Positions 25,682 to 34,233 of a stretch of 64,000 bases of DNA are shown in pieces (the first letter of the stretch is position 1; every line of letters begins with the position of its first letter). The notes beneath the pieces were generated by a model. It had not been told where the DNA came from and did not search any database. It saw only the letters and a program-made list of their open reading frames with translations. A program made the translations under genes and the position numbers. Origin of the DNA: Tenuibacillus multivorans (GTDB taxonomy: Bacteria; Bacillota; Bacilli; Bacillales; Alkalibacillaceae); assembly GCF_900103915.1 (NCBI RefSeq), contig NZ_FNIG01000002.1, positions 266,608-330,607 on the forward strand, in the 5' to 3' direction.

Positions 25682-26515
25682 CTACTTATCATCTTGGTCA
25701 TCATCGTCATCATCATCTTCGTCCCACAAAATATAGCTTTTTCCGTTTAATGCATTAATTTGAATGGTCACATCTTGCTCTAAAGCGACATCCATTTCAA
25801 TCATATAATAGATTGTTCCATTGATTTCTTTTCGATCAATGTCATCGATATCGCCATCCCATTTTTGTAAGGCAATCTCTTTTGCTTCTTCCAGGTTAAT
25901 TGGGGTTTCTTTCTCTAATTCTTTAATATCGACGATGGAAATTTCGCCAGTGATAGCATCAATTTCAACTTCAAATAATTCCGTGTCACTTTCTACTTCT
26001 ATTTGATAATAAGGTTCTCCAGTGTCAACTAACTTTGAAAAGGTAATTTGACCATTAATTTCATTTTTTACCTTCTCCTTAACCTCTTGTTCTGATAAAA
26101 CGGATTGATCATCTTCTTGCGTTGTATCATCTGCATCATTAGGTTCAGGCTCATTCTCTGGTGCATCGTTTTGTTCGTTGGGTTCACGTTTATCTTCCGT
26201 AGTATTGCTGTTGTCGTCCGTTTGTTCCTCTTTGTTTTTTTCAATCATTTCAATTTCAACTAAAGACCCTGTATGTTTATCAACCGTAACATTGTAGACC
26301 CCATACTGTACGTTAACCTCTATAATGTAATGCTTTCCATCATCGTCAATTTGACTAATATCTCCAGAAAATCTGTCTGATACGATATTTTCCGCTTCTT
26401 TCTTTGTAATTTCTTCTGCAGATGTGGATTCGAATAAAAATTGCTGTGCAAGAATAAACACAACAATGGTAATGATTGACCCTCCCAACATCCACCAAAT
26501 TCTCTCTTTAACCAT
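25682..26515 (-). CDS. Membrane-anchored triple-PepSY protein
   Basis: The 277-aa protein has an N-terminal membrane helix (about 8-27) and three PepSY-like units: about 35-90 (VDKHTGSLVEIEM), 140-200 (IDAITGEISIVDI) and 205-265 (INALNGKSYILW). An acidic linker lies between the first and second, and the tail is a run of Asp (DEDDDDDDDQDD). It follows the histidine kinase gene by 58 bases and should be cotranscribed. It may modulate the sensor or a surface protease, or bind a divalent cation through the Asp tail. That is inference. Confidence 0.8.
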   Translation of the reverse strand: MVKERIWWMLGGSIITIVVFILAQQFLFESTSAEEITKKEAENIVSDRFSGDISQIDDDGKHYIIEVNVQYGVYNVTVDKHTGSLVEIEMIEKNKEEQTDDNSNTTEDKREPNEQNDAPENEPEPNDADDTTQEDDQSVLSEQEVKEKVKNEINGQITFSKLVDTGEPYYQIEVESDTELFEVEIDAITGEISIVDIKELEKETPINLEEAKEIALQKWDGDIDDIDRKEINGTIYYMIEMDVALEQDVTIQINALNGKSYILWDEDDDDDDDQDDK

Positions 26516-26573
26516 GAGAACCTTCCTTCTAAGCTATAATGTTATCTATATCATATCCAACCGACATTAAAAT

Positions 26574-27926
26574 TTAATGAGAATCAAGTGAGTTTATGGT
26601 TAAAATAACGGTTGTGCCAACGTTTTCCTGGCTATCAACCTGAATATCAACTTGAATTGCTTCAGCTAATTCCCTCGCAACTGTTAACCCTAAGCCAGTC
26701 CCACCTTCATCCCGGTTTCTTGCCTCGTCCACACGATAAAAGCGATCAAACACGCGGCTTTGCGCTGATTTTGGGATACCAATTCCGTAATCAGTGATTT
26801 TAATTGCAGGTTTTTGGCTTACATGCATAACCTCAACCTTTATCAGATCATCACTATATTTTCTCGCATTATCTAAAAAAATATATAATAACTGCTTCAA
26901 CTTTTGCTCGTCAGTTTGAATCGTTATATCTTCTTTAGCATCAATTTGAATGTCCCGTTTATAAGCCCGATCAAAGTTATCGCTAACTTGTTCTACTACC
27001 TGGTTAATCTGAACGTCTTCAATTTCAAGCACCCAATCCTTATCGCGATTGACTAACAATAATAACTGTTCAGTTAAGTCTTTCATTCTTAACGATTCTG
27101 AATGGATTGCCTCTATAGATTCTTTAATAAGTTCGGGTCGCTCGAGCCCTCTTCGTTTAATGAGATTGGCATAGCTCTCGATGATGGTGATCGGTGTTCT
27201 TAATTCATGCGAAGCATTAGACACAAAAGCTTCCTGTTTTTCGTAGTTTTCCTTTAATAAATCCATTAACTCATTAAACGTCTGGCTCATCGTAAATAAC
27301 TCGTCGTTCGAGTGTTTATTCAGTGGTATATGTTTAAACGTATGACTGCTTTTAATATCATTCATCGTTTGAATCAGTGATTGAATAGGTCGTATGATTA
27401 AATCTGACAATAGCTTTCCTGAAACAATGATCGGAATGATTGCAATGACGGTCACTAGAGTCAGCACAAGCCTTAACGTCATAAGGTTATCTTCAACGAG
27501 TTCAAGGCTTTCAAATACTTGTAAATAGACGACCTGCCCATCTGACCAAATAGCCGGTACTTGAATGACTCCATACTTTGTATCTTGATGCGATATAATC
27601 TCTGACTGCCTACCTCTTTCAAAGGTAAAATGAATATTTGAAGTCACTTCTCCTGATGCTACTGCAGTAATAAGATTGCCTTCTGAATTCACGATTCGGG
27701 CCATTCCGTTACTTGGAACATAGACTCCGAGTATATCCTCAAATGAAAAAAACTCATTGGCTTCCTGCAATCCAGACAAAATGTTTTCCGTATCCGATTC
27801 AATACGTTCCATTTCACGATCATACGTGATGTCCGTAAACGTAAAATATATGGTTAATGATAATATGATGATGATGGTTATGAATAGAAATGTTGTATAC
27901 AGGAAAATTTTATTTTTTAACTTCAT
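26574..27926 (-). CDS. Sensor histidine kinase of an OmpR-type system
   Basis: The kinase of about 450 residues has two membrane helices (about 7-28 and 150-175) around an extracellular sensor domain, then HAMP, the phospho-acceptor in SNASHELRTPITII, and an ATPase domain with DNARKYSDD, DYGIGIPKS and GGTGLGLTVARELA. It phosphorylates the regulator encoded just upstream, whose end it overlaps by about 17 bases. B. subtilis YkoH, or a relative in the CssS/YkoH class, is the nearest match I can name. The signal is unknown. I take the second ATG, at 27926, as the start. Confidence 0.88.
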   Translation of the reverse strand: MKLKNKIFLYTTFLFITIIIILSLTIYFTFTDITYDREMERIESDTENILSGLQEANEFFSFEDILGVYVPSNGMARIVNSEGNLITAVASGEVTSNIHFTFERGRQSEIISHQDTKYGVIQVPAIWSDGQVVYLQVFESLELVEDNLMTLRLVLTLVTVIAIIPIIVSGKLLSDLIIRPIQSLIQTMNDIKSSHTFKHIPLNKHSNDELFTMSQTFNELMDLLKENYEKQEAFVSNASHELRTPITIIESYANLIKRRGLERPELIKESIEAIHSESLRMKDLTEQLLLLVNRDKDWVLEIEDVQINQVVEQVSDNFDRAYKRDIQIDAKEDITIQTDEQKLKQLLYIFLDNARKYSDDLIKVEVMHVSQKPAIKITDYGIGIPKSAQSRVFDRFYRVDEARNRDEGGTGLGLTVARELAEAIQVDIQVDSQENVGTTVILTINSLDSH

Positions 27927-28626
27927 AAGCATCCTTCAAAACATAGCCAACGCCTCTTACCGTATGGATTAATTCACGGTCCGTATCAGCGTCAACCTTT
28001 TTCCTCAAATAACGGACGTACACATCAACGACATTCGTATCGCCTACATAATCAAATCCCCAAACCGCATCTAACATCTGCTCACGATTTAAAACCTGAC
28101 GTTTGTTGTTTAAAAAATAAACTAATAAATCAAATTCCCTCGGTGTGAGCTCAAGAGACTTGTCTCCACGATACACTTCGCGAGTCCCGATATTGAGTTT
28201 CAAATCAGCAAAAGTTAACCATTCTTCTTGGTCTTCTTGTTCACCGTGGTTATGCTGACGTAAAGCAGCTCTAATTCTGGCTAACAATTCTTCAATTTGA
28301 AAAGGTTTCGTAATGTAATCATTGGCCCCTAGATCAAGGCCTGTCACTTTATCTTCAATAGAATCTTTAGCTGTTAGAAGTAAGATTGGAGTGATTGGGT
28401 CGTCATTGCGAATACGTCTTAACAGCTCAATCCCACTCATTTCTGGAAGCATGATATCGAGTAAGATTAAATCCCATTTTTGCTTGCGATACTGTTCTAA
28501 TCCTCCATAGCCTGTGTGCGCTTTTTCAACTTGATAACCTTCATAGTTTAATTCAAGTTCTAATACACGGGCAATTTTTTCTTCATCTTCTATGACTAAA
28601 ATCGTTGTGTCTGACAATCCAAACAC
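27910..28626 (-). CDS. OmpR/PhoB-type response regulator
   Basis: The 238-aa protein has a receiver domain (residues 5-120; phospho-Asp in LILLDIMLP, Thr in LLLTAKD, Lys in YITKPFQ) and a C-terminal winged helix (about 140-235, LTPREFDLLVYFL and VRGVGYVL). It is the first gene of an operon with the kinase and a PepSY protein. A 16-base perfect palindrome lies in the 66-base gap to the divergent gene. Confidence 0.9.
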   Translation of the reverse strand: MFGLSDTTILVIEDEEKIARVLELELNYEGYQVEKAHTGYGGLEQYRKQKWDLILLDIMLPEMSGIELLRRIRNDDPITPILLLTAKDSIEDKVTGLDLGANDYITKPFQIEELLARIRAALRQHNHGEQEDQEEWLTFADLKLNIGTREVYRGDKSLELTPREFDLLVYFLNNKRQVLNREQMLDAVWGFDYVGDTNVVDVYVRYLRKKVDADTDRELIHTVRGVGYVLKDAYEVKK

Positions 28627-28660
28627 CTTCTTTCGCTAAACGTCTAAATTTTCTTTCACA

Positions 28661-28676
28661 TATATGGTACCATATA
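28661..28676. promoter_or_regulatory. 16-base perfect palindrome between divergent genes
   Basis: TATATGGTACCATATA is its own reverse complement. It overlaps a TATAAT box (28673-28678) reading toward the plus-strand gene at 28693 and lies 35 bases upstream of the response regulator start. It looks like a repressor operator, but the protein that binds it is not known. Confidence 0.5.
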
Positions 28677-28692
28677 ATTAGAAAGGTGTGGT

Positions 28693-28995
28693 ATGATGAC
28701 TAAATGCCCACATTGTCGTCATTCGTATCGTTATAAGGAACTTTTACCATTTAGTTGGCGGTCCAGAATCGGGGTTGTTTGTTCAAATTGTAATCAGACT
28801 TCTTATCTTTCAGCCAAATTTAAAAAACAATCAACGATCATTGCCGTTATAACCCCTATTCTTATTTTTTCACTTAACGTATTTGAAGTTCCCATTCAAC
28901 TTATGTTTGTTATATTATTAGTCTTTTTATGTGCTTTAATATTTGCACAGCCTTTTTGGGTGAGATTATCTAAGGAGGAGGAACCCTTATGGTAA
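28693..28995 (+). CDS. CXXC-20-CXXC type zinc-ribbon membrane protein
   Basis: The 100-aa product starts with CPHC and, after 21 residues, CSNC, the pattern of the bacillar cxxc_20_cxxc family (TIGR04104). Two membrane helices follow (about 49-66 and 70-90). The function is unknown. GAAAGGTGTG precedes the ATG. The last seven bases overlap the next gene, so the two are translationally coupled. Confidence 0.75.
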   Translation: MMTKCPHCRHSYRYKELLPFSWRSRIGVVCSNCNQTSYLSAKFKKQSTIIAVITPILIFSLNVFEVPIQLMFVILLVFLCALIFAQPFWVRLSKEEEPLW

Positions 28996-29384
28996 AAGGA
29001 ATCGTCCTGTTTGACGGTGTATGTAACTTATGTAATGGGTTAGTCCAGTTTATTTTGAAACGAGATCAACGTGACCACTTTCGCTTTGCATCGTTACAAG
29101 GCGAAACCGGTCAGCAACTTCTAAAGGAAAAACGCATTTCCACTGATTTAGACAGTTTTATTTATATTAGCGATAAACGGGTTTACACTAAGTCATCGGC
29201 TGCTTTACAGGTTGTTAAACATTTACCTGGTTTGTGGAAAGGCCTTTACATCTTTGTCGTGATTCCCAAATTTATACGGGATTGGCTTTACGCATTTGTG
29301 GCCACAAATCGATACAAATGGTTTGGTAAACAGGACTACTGTATGATGCCGAAGCCTGAGTATAAACAGAAGTTCCTCGACTAA
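28989..29384 (+). CDS. DCC family thiol-disulfide oxidoreductase (YuxK-like)
   Basis: DCC proteins (DUF393) have a thioredoxin-like fold with the motif DGVCNLCN close to the N-terminus, seen here as FDGVCNLCNGLVQFIL. The 131-aa length, the FASLQG element, and a C-terminal YRWFG-like block (NRYKWFGKQDYCMMP) match the family. The physiological substrate is unknown. It overlaps the preceding zinc-ribbon gene and has GGAGGAGGAACCCTT before the ATG. Confidence 0.9.
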   Translation: MVKGIVLFDGVCNLCNGLVQFILKRDQRDHFRFASLQGETGQQLLKEKRISTDLDSFIYISDKRVYTKSSAALQVVKHLPGLWKGLYIFVVIPKFIRDWLYAFVATNRYKWFGKQDYCMMPKPEYKQKFLD

Positions 29385-29385
29385 A

Positions 29386-29430
29386 AAACGGAGAACACTT
29401 CCCTTGATAAAACGTTCTCCGTTTTATTTT
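29386..29430. terminator. Bidirectional terminator between the DCC gene and the CAP-domain gene
   Basis: AAAACGGAGAAC pairs with GTTCTCCGTTTT over an 18-base loop, with A and T runs on both sides. Confidence 0.8.
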
Positions 29431-30274
29431 ATTTTGCGATAAAAAGCTGAGTCCAATAGGGTGCCATGTTTCCGCTGTTTTCATAACCGATACCGATGTG
29501 AGTCATTTCCTCATTCATAATATTCTTTCGGTGGCCTTCACTGTTTAACCATTGATTAACAACATTTTCTGCTGTCTGTTGACCGGCCGCGATGTTTTCA
29601 GCTGCAGCCGAATAATCAATACCAAACTGATCTAACATTTCAAATGGCGAACCATATGTTGGTGACGTATGACTAAAGTAACCGTTGTCCGCCATATCAA
29701 CGGATTTTCTCTGTGCTGCGTCATTCAATTCTTGGTCAATTTTCAAATCGGAAAGGCCATTTTTTTGTCGCGCTTCGTTAGTTAAGCGAACAACTTCCTG
29801 GATGATGTTTTTGGTGTCCTGTGATTGATTAACGTTTGGCGTGTTGTTATTATTATTGTTTTGTATTGACATACCGTTGCCATTATTGTTTTGTCCTTGG
29901 TTATTGTTATTATTTTGTCCTTGGTTACCACCATTTTGATTAGGTTCGACTTCATTGTTTCTATGATTGTAATTGAACCCACGATCGGTCTCATAAGGAA
30001 ATTGAGCATTCCCAGCATTATTATCATTATAAAAAGGAAAATCATTTTGGTTGCCATTGTTTTGATTGTTACCGTTATTTTGGGTTCTGTTGTTTTGATT
30101 TGCATTGTTCTGATTTGTTCCGTTATTATTACCATCACCATTGTGATTCGGATCAAAGGTGACATTTTCTGGTTCATTTCCGCCATTGTTTTCGGCACCT
30201 TGTTCCATATTACAGCCAGTCAATATCATGGCAATTAATATGAAGACATAAAACCATTTTATTTTGAACTTCAT
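29429..30274 (-). CDS. CAP/SCP-domain lipoprotein with Asn/Gln-rich linker
   Basis: The 281-aa protein has a lipoprotein signal (ILTGCNMEQ, Cys near residue 21), a long linker of Asn, Gln and Gly (about residues 25-155) and a CAP domain (155-281) of the B. subtilis YkwD/SafA-neighbour type, with LTNEARQKNGL, FSHTSPTYGSP, AENIAAGQQ and NSEGHRKNIMNEEMTHIGIG. Function is not settled. Such proteins are exported, and some work on the spore surface. The repetitive codons make antisense frames open across the linker, but those are not genes. Confidence 0.85.
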   Translation of the reverse strand: MKFKIKWFYVFILIAMILTGCNMEQGAENNGGNEPENVTFDPNHNGDGNNNGTNQNNANQNNRTQNNGNNQNNGNQNDFPFYNDNNAGNAQFPYETDRGFNYNHRNNEVEPNQNGGNQGQNNNNNQGQNNNGNGMSIQNNNNNNTPNVNQSQDTKNIIQEVVRLTNEARQKNGLSDLKIDQELNDAAQRKSVDMADNGYFSHTSPTYGSPFEMLDQFGIDYSAAAENIAAGQQTAENVVNQWLNSEGHRKNIMNEEMTHIGIGYENSGNMAPYWTQLFIAK

Positions 30275-30321
30275 TAATTTTAAACCTCCTATACTTGTTT
30301 CATTTTTAGTTTAAAACTTCA

Positions 30322-30360
30322 CATAAAAAATATGCTCCCAATAATAGGGAGCATTGCCAT
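30322..30360 (-). terminator. Hairpin downstream of the aldehyde dehydrogenase operon
   Basis: ATGCTCCC pairs with GGGAGCAT over a seven-base loop, followed on the minus strand by ATTTTTTATG. It lies beyond the repeat array and would end the minus-strand operon. Confidence 0.6.
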
Positions 30361-30419
30361 ATATACGACGTACCAAGCTTTCGGCGCTTTGTAAAAAAAT
30401 ACCTGGGCCGAGTATGGAC

Positions 30420-30502
30420 CAGGTTTTGTCGTTGGACTCGCCATTCTCGGCGTTGGAGTCGCCAATCTTGGCTTTCGATCCGCCAAAAACAGGAGATCAC
30501 TT
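30420..30502 (-). repeat. 21-bp tandem array, GGCGGAT family (3 to 4 units)
   Basis: On the minus strand, units start TTGGCGGATCGA, TTGGCGACTCCA and ATGGCGAGTCCA at 21-base steps, with a degenerate fourth unit (CCTGGTCCATAC). Each has a conserved core and a variable second half. The same core occurs in the array at 61218. It fills the gap between the aldehyde dehydrogenase and CAP-domain genes. Confidence 0.7.
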
Positions 30503-30521
30503 ACCCAATTTAATCAACTAC

Positions 30522-31955
30522 TTATAATTTAATCGCCACCACTTTCGGTTCAGTCATGGCTTCAATGGAATACCGGACACCTTCACGTCCTAAGCCGGAA
30601 TGTTTCACCCCGCCAAAGGGCATTTCATCAATTCGATAGTCACTTGAATCATTGACCATAACGCCACCACAATCTAAATGTTGAACCGCATAAAAGGCAT
30701 GATCAAGGTTTTTAGTAAAAACGCCTGCCTGTAAGCCGTAATCCACATCATTTGATTTTTCAACAGCTTCTTCTAATGAGTCAACCGGATAAACGGTTAC
30801 AACAGGGCCAAACACTTCCTCTTTCACGATTTGGGCATGCTCTGGTACTTCTGCTAAAACAGTAGGTGAATAAAAGGCACCATCACGAATGCCTCCTGTT
30901 AAAAGCCTTCCACCTTCTTGAATGGCGTCATTCACCCAGCTTTCGACCCTTTTGGCCTCATCTTCCTTAATTAAAGGGCCAACATCCGTATTTTCAGATA
31001 ATTTATCGCCAACATTTAAAGCATTCGTTTGTGAAACTAATCGCTTGGTAAATTCCTCATAAAGATCATTTTCAATATAAATCCGTTGTACACCGATACA
31101 ATTTTGCCCGACCGCCCCAAATGCGCCCGATACACAGGATGAAACGGCATCCTCTAAATCACAATCGTTTAAAACAATGACCGGTGAATTAGACCCGAGC
31201 TCCATCCCAATTTGCTTAACTCCTGCTTGCTGCGCGATTGTTTTACCGACATTTATGCCACCCGTGAACGATACCATTTTAATCGCGGGATGTGTCACAA
31301 GCGTTTCACCTAATTCTCTACCTGAACCGGTAATAATGCTGAGCATTCCTTTAGGTAGACCCGCTGCCTCGAAGGCATCAGCTAATAATAGAGCACTTAA
31401 TGGCGTAACGGTGGCCGGTTTAACGACAATCGCATTACCAGATGCAATCGCTGGACCAACTTTGTGAGCCACTAAGTTTAACGGGTCATTGAATGGTGTA
31501 ATAGCACCTACAACACCAACGGGAAACCGATAATAATAACCGATTCGATTTTCACTACCTTCATTTTGGTCAAAATTAATGGTTTCGCCTTTTAAACGAC
31601 GCGCTTCCTCGGCACTAATTTCGAGCGTTTGCATCGCTCTTTTAACCTCACCACGTGCTTCCGTGATCGTTTTACTCCCTTCAGTCGCAATCGTTTGCGC
31701 ATACAATTCTTTATTCTCTTGAATATATTCAACAGCACCTTTTAAGACTTTGATTCGTTCGTGAGTTGGCCATTCCTGATGTTTTTTAAAGGCTTGCTCC
31801 GCTTCATGAATGGCCTGCTCCATATCTTCTTTTGTCGACAAAGGTACCTGTGCCACTAACCGATTGTCCTGTGGGTCATACACGTCAAACGTTTTTTCTT
31901 TATCGACCCAATTACCTGCCAACATCATTTTCTCTGCCCTGACCTGTATTTTCAT
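30522..31955 (-). CDS. Aldehyde dehydrogenase family protein, last gene of the M24/PLP/HSD operon
   Basis: The 477-aa NAD(P)-dependent enzyme oxidises an aldehyde to a carboxylic acid. The catalytic Cys is in GAVGQNCIGVQR, the base Glu in GMELGSNSP, and cofactor-binding blocks include TPFNDPLNL and VSFTGGINVGK. It resembles the lactaldehyde/phosphonoacetaldehyde dehydrogenase branch, but the substrate cannot be read from the sequence. Its place six bases after homoserine dehydrogenase suggests aspartate semialdehyde, converted to aspartate, as DoeC does in ectoine catabolism. That is inference from context. Confidence 0.88.
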   Translation of the reverse strand: MKIQVRAEKMMLAGNWVDKEKTFDVYDPQDNRLVAQVPLSTKEDMEQAIHEAEQAFKKHQEWPTHERIKVLKGAVEYIQENKELYAQTIATEGSKTITEARGEVKRAMQTLEISAEEARRLKGETINFDQNEGSENRIGYYYRFPVGVVGAITPFNDPLNLVAHKVGPAIASGNAIVVKPATVTPLSALLLADAFEAAGLPKGMLSIITGSGRELGETLVTHPAIKMVSFTGGINVGKTIAQQAGVKQIGMELGSNSPVIVLNDCDLEDAVSSCVSGAFGAVGQNCIGVQRIYIENDLYEEFTKRLVSQTNALNVGDKLSENTDVGPLIKEDEAKRVESWVNDAIQEGGRLLTGGIRDGAFYSPTVLAEVPEHAQIVKEEVFGPVVTVYPVDSLEEAVEKSNDVDYGLQAGVFTKNLDHAFYAVQHLDCGGVMVNDSSDYRIDEMPFGGVKHSGLGREGVRYSIEAMTEPKVVAIKL

Positions 31956-31961
31956 CTCCCT

Positions 31962-33011
31962 TCACCTCACTATAAAAGAGTTGTTGGTACGACTTTGTTG
32001 AACGTGTATCATTTCAATGAGTAACGAAAAACCTGTTTCCTTAAGTCCTGCACCCGCTCCAGTCAACATAATTGGTCCCGCTAAGTCACAATCATACATA
32101 ATCGCATTTGTTGCACCTTGAATACTCGCTAATGGATGATCATTTGAAATCTTTTCTGGTCCGACAGCTGCTTCGATACCATGAGGTGTCTTTTTGATTC
32201 TCGCTAGAAGCTTCCAATGCTTATTCTCCCCTAAAGCTTCTTGAATCATGTCCTGAGTCATTTCACGAATGCCTTCACACGGTATCTCTAAAGCGCTGAT
32301 TGCCTCACCCATAACATAATGCGACAAAATAGCTGTCTTATATCTCACATCATAGCCTTCAATATCACTCGTCGGGTCCGCTTCAGCATACCCATATTCC
32401 TGAGCCTGCTTGAGCGCTTGGTTGAAGGAGAATCCTTTTTCCATTTCCGTTAAGATATAATTCGTCGTGCCATTTAGAATACCAACGACTTCTTTAATGT
32501 CATTACCCATTAATGTCGTTTTCGGTAAACGTAAAGCCGGCGTTCCACTCATGACTGTCCCTTCAAATCCAAAGAAACAATCATTTTCATCCGCTAACGC
32601 CTGTAATTCTTCAAGCTTTAAGGCTACAGGGCCTTTATTGGTTGTCACAACACTCTTGCCATGTTTGAATGCCGTTTCACAATGCTCAATCGCCGGTTGA
32701 CCAGTTTGAACATCTGTAAATGTCACTTCAACGATCATATCTGCATTGGTATCTTTAATTGTTTGAATACTGTCGAGGCCATAAGTCTCAGCATTGGAGT
32801 ATGCTTCAATATTTCCATCTTCCCGTACCGATTGAATTAATTGCGGAACGTCTAAGCCATCGGGATGATAAACTGAACCTTTCATTTTATCAGCTACTGC
32901 TACGACTTTGGCTTTTAATCCATATTCTTGTTCTAATTTTTCCTGTCTTTCATGTAAAATCTCAGCGAGTGCCTGACCAACGCCACCAAAACCGATAAAG
33001 GCAATATTCAT
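31962..33011 (-). CDS. Homoserine dehydrogenase (short form, no ACT domain)
   Basis: This enzyme interconverts homoserine and aspartate semialdehyde with NAD(P). The 349-aa protein has the nucleotide motif GFGGVGQALAEI, the substrate/catalytic region NKGPVALKLEELQ, GILNGTTNYIL and the signature YAEADPTSDIEGYDVRYK. It lacks the regulatory ACT domain of biosynthetic enzymes, and it sits in a catabolic-looking operon, which argues for the homoserine to semialdehyde direction. The ATG at 33011 follows AAGGGGGAATTTG. Gaps to its neighbours are 11 and 6 bases. Confidence 0.9.
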   Translation of the reverse strand: MNIAFIGFGGVGQALAEILHERQEKLEQEYGLKAKVVAVADKMKGSVYHPDGLDVPQLIQSVREDGNIEAYSNAETYGLDSIQTIKDTNADMIVEVTFTDVQTGQPAIEHCETAFKHGKSVVTTNKGPVALKLEELQALADENDCFFGFEGTVMSGTPALRLPKTTLMGNDIKEVVGILNGTTNYILTEMEKGFSFNQALKQAQEYGYAEADPTSDIEGYDVRYKTAILSHYVMGEAISALEIPCEGIREMTQDMIQEALGENKHWKLLARIKKTPHGIEAAVGPEKISNDHPLASIQGATNAIMYDCDLAGPIMLTGAGAGLKETGFSLLIEMIHVQQSRTNNSFIVR

Positions 33012-33022
33012 CAAATTCCCCC

Positions 33023-34222
33023 TTACCCTTTAGCCATTAATTCTTCTGGTAATGATGCAAAAGCTTGCTCGAGATCATTGATTAAATCGTCAATATTTTC
33101 TATACCTGCTGAATAACGAATGAGCCCCTCAGGAATTCCCATGGCCGCTCGTTCTTCTGGCGTACATTCGATATGACTTGTTGTTCTCGCCGGACCAACA
33201 ACCGTCTCAACCGCACCTAAGTTTGCTGCACGATTCGCGAATTGTAGCTTAGGTAACAAGTAGCGGACCGTATCCATACCACCTTTTACAGAAAAGCTCA
33301 ACATACCACCGAAACCACGCATTTGCTGCTTCGCGATATCATGACCTATATGCTCCTCTAATCCTGGGTAAAAGACATCGTCGACCCAATCAACAGTTTT
33401 TAAATATTCCGCTATCTTATGTGCGTTTTCATTTTGTTTTTCAACACGAAGATGAAGCGTTTTCATACCACGGAGTAGTAAATATGCAGCCATTGGATCT
33501 AAAGTCGCCCCATTAATTTCACGATAATGGTAAATCTTCTCGACTAAATTCTCTGGTCCACAGACAACGCCACCTAACGCATCAGCGTGACCACCTAAAA
33601 ATTTCGTCGCACTATGAATCACAAGGTCAACACCTAAGTCAATTGGATTTTGGTTAATCGGAGTCGCAAATGTGTTATCAATAATAACTAAAGCACCTAC
33701 ATCATGACCCGCTTGAACCATGCGTTCGATATCTGTTATTTTAACGGTTGGATTAGTTGGTGTCTCTAAATATAAGATTTTACAGCCCTTCGTAACCTCT
33801 GCTTCAATGGCTTCATGATTGCCTGTTTCACAAAGCTCCACATCAATTTGTTTTTGCGGAAGAAATTCAGTGAAAATTTTATTTGTGCCACCGTAAGTGT
33901 CCTTGATCGAGACGATTCGATCACCCGGGAATAAAAACGTTTCTAGCGTATTACTAATTGCAGCCATCCCTGTTGAAAAACTTGTTACCGCTTCTGCACC
34001 TTCTAAAATACGAATCTTTTCCTCGAACGCCTTAACCGTAGGATTGGTATTTCGGCCATAAATATGACCGTCCTTTTGACCAGTAGCAACTTCATACCAC
34101 TCATCTAAATCGTCATAGCCGAAAGATACACTATGAATGACCGGCACCTGTGTCGCACCGTGTACTAACTGTTCTTTCTCTCCTGCCCAAAGTGCTTTTG
34201 TCCCCATTTTTGATTGTTCCAT
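33023..34222 (-). CDS. Cys/Met-metabolism PLP enzyme (cystathionine gamma-synthase/lyase type)
   Basis: The 399-aa fold-type I PLP enzyme of the gamma family performs elimination or replacement at the gamma carbon of homoserine derivatives. The PLP lysine is in HSATKFLGGHAD, and YGRNTNPTVKAFEEKI, SFSTGMAAISN and NPTVKITDIE are present. Family members include cystathionine gamma-synthase, methionine gamma-lyase and O-acetylhomoserine sulfhydrylase, which sequence alone does not separate. Lying between the M24 hydrolase and homoserine dehydrogenase, it probably supplies or uses a homoserine derivative. AGGAGGAGATAAG precedes the ATG. Confidence 0.88.
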   Translation of the reverse strand: MEQSKMGTKALWAGEKEQLVHGATQVPVIHSVSFGYDDLDEWYEVATGQKDGHIYGRNTNPTVKAFEEKIRILEGAEAVTSFSTGMAAISNTLETFLFPGDRIVSIKDTYGGTNKIFTEFLPQKQIDVELCETGNHEAIEAEVTKGCKILYLETPTNPTVKITDIERMVQAGHDVGALVIIDNTFATPINQNPIDLGVDLVIHSATKFLGGHADALGGVVCGPENLVEKIYHYREINGATLDPMAAYLLLRGMKTLHLRVEKQNENAHKIAEYLKTVDWVDDVFYPGLEEHIGHDIAKQQMRGFGGMLSFSVKGGMDTVRYLLPKLQFANRAANLGAVETVVGPARTTSHIECTPEERAAMGIPEGLIRYSAGIENIDDLINDLEQAFASLPEELMAKG

Positions 34223-34233
34223 CTTATCTCCTC

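Noticed and set aside
29782-30238. Met/Ile/Thr-rich frames opposite and beside the CAP-domain gene
   Set aside because: They are shadows of the Asn/Gln-rich linker codons (AAC/AAT/CAA).
30306-30500. 64-codon minus-strand frame
   Set aside because: It covers the degenerate GGCGGAT array and a hairpin. No ribosome site.
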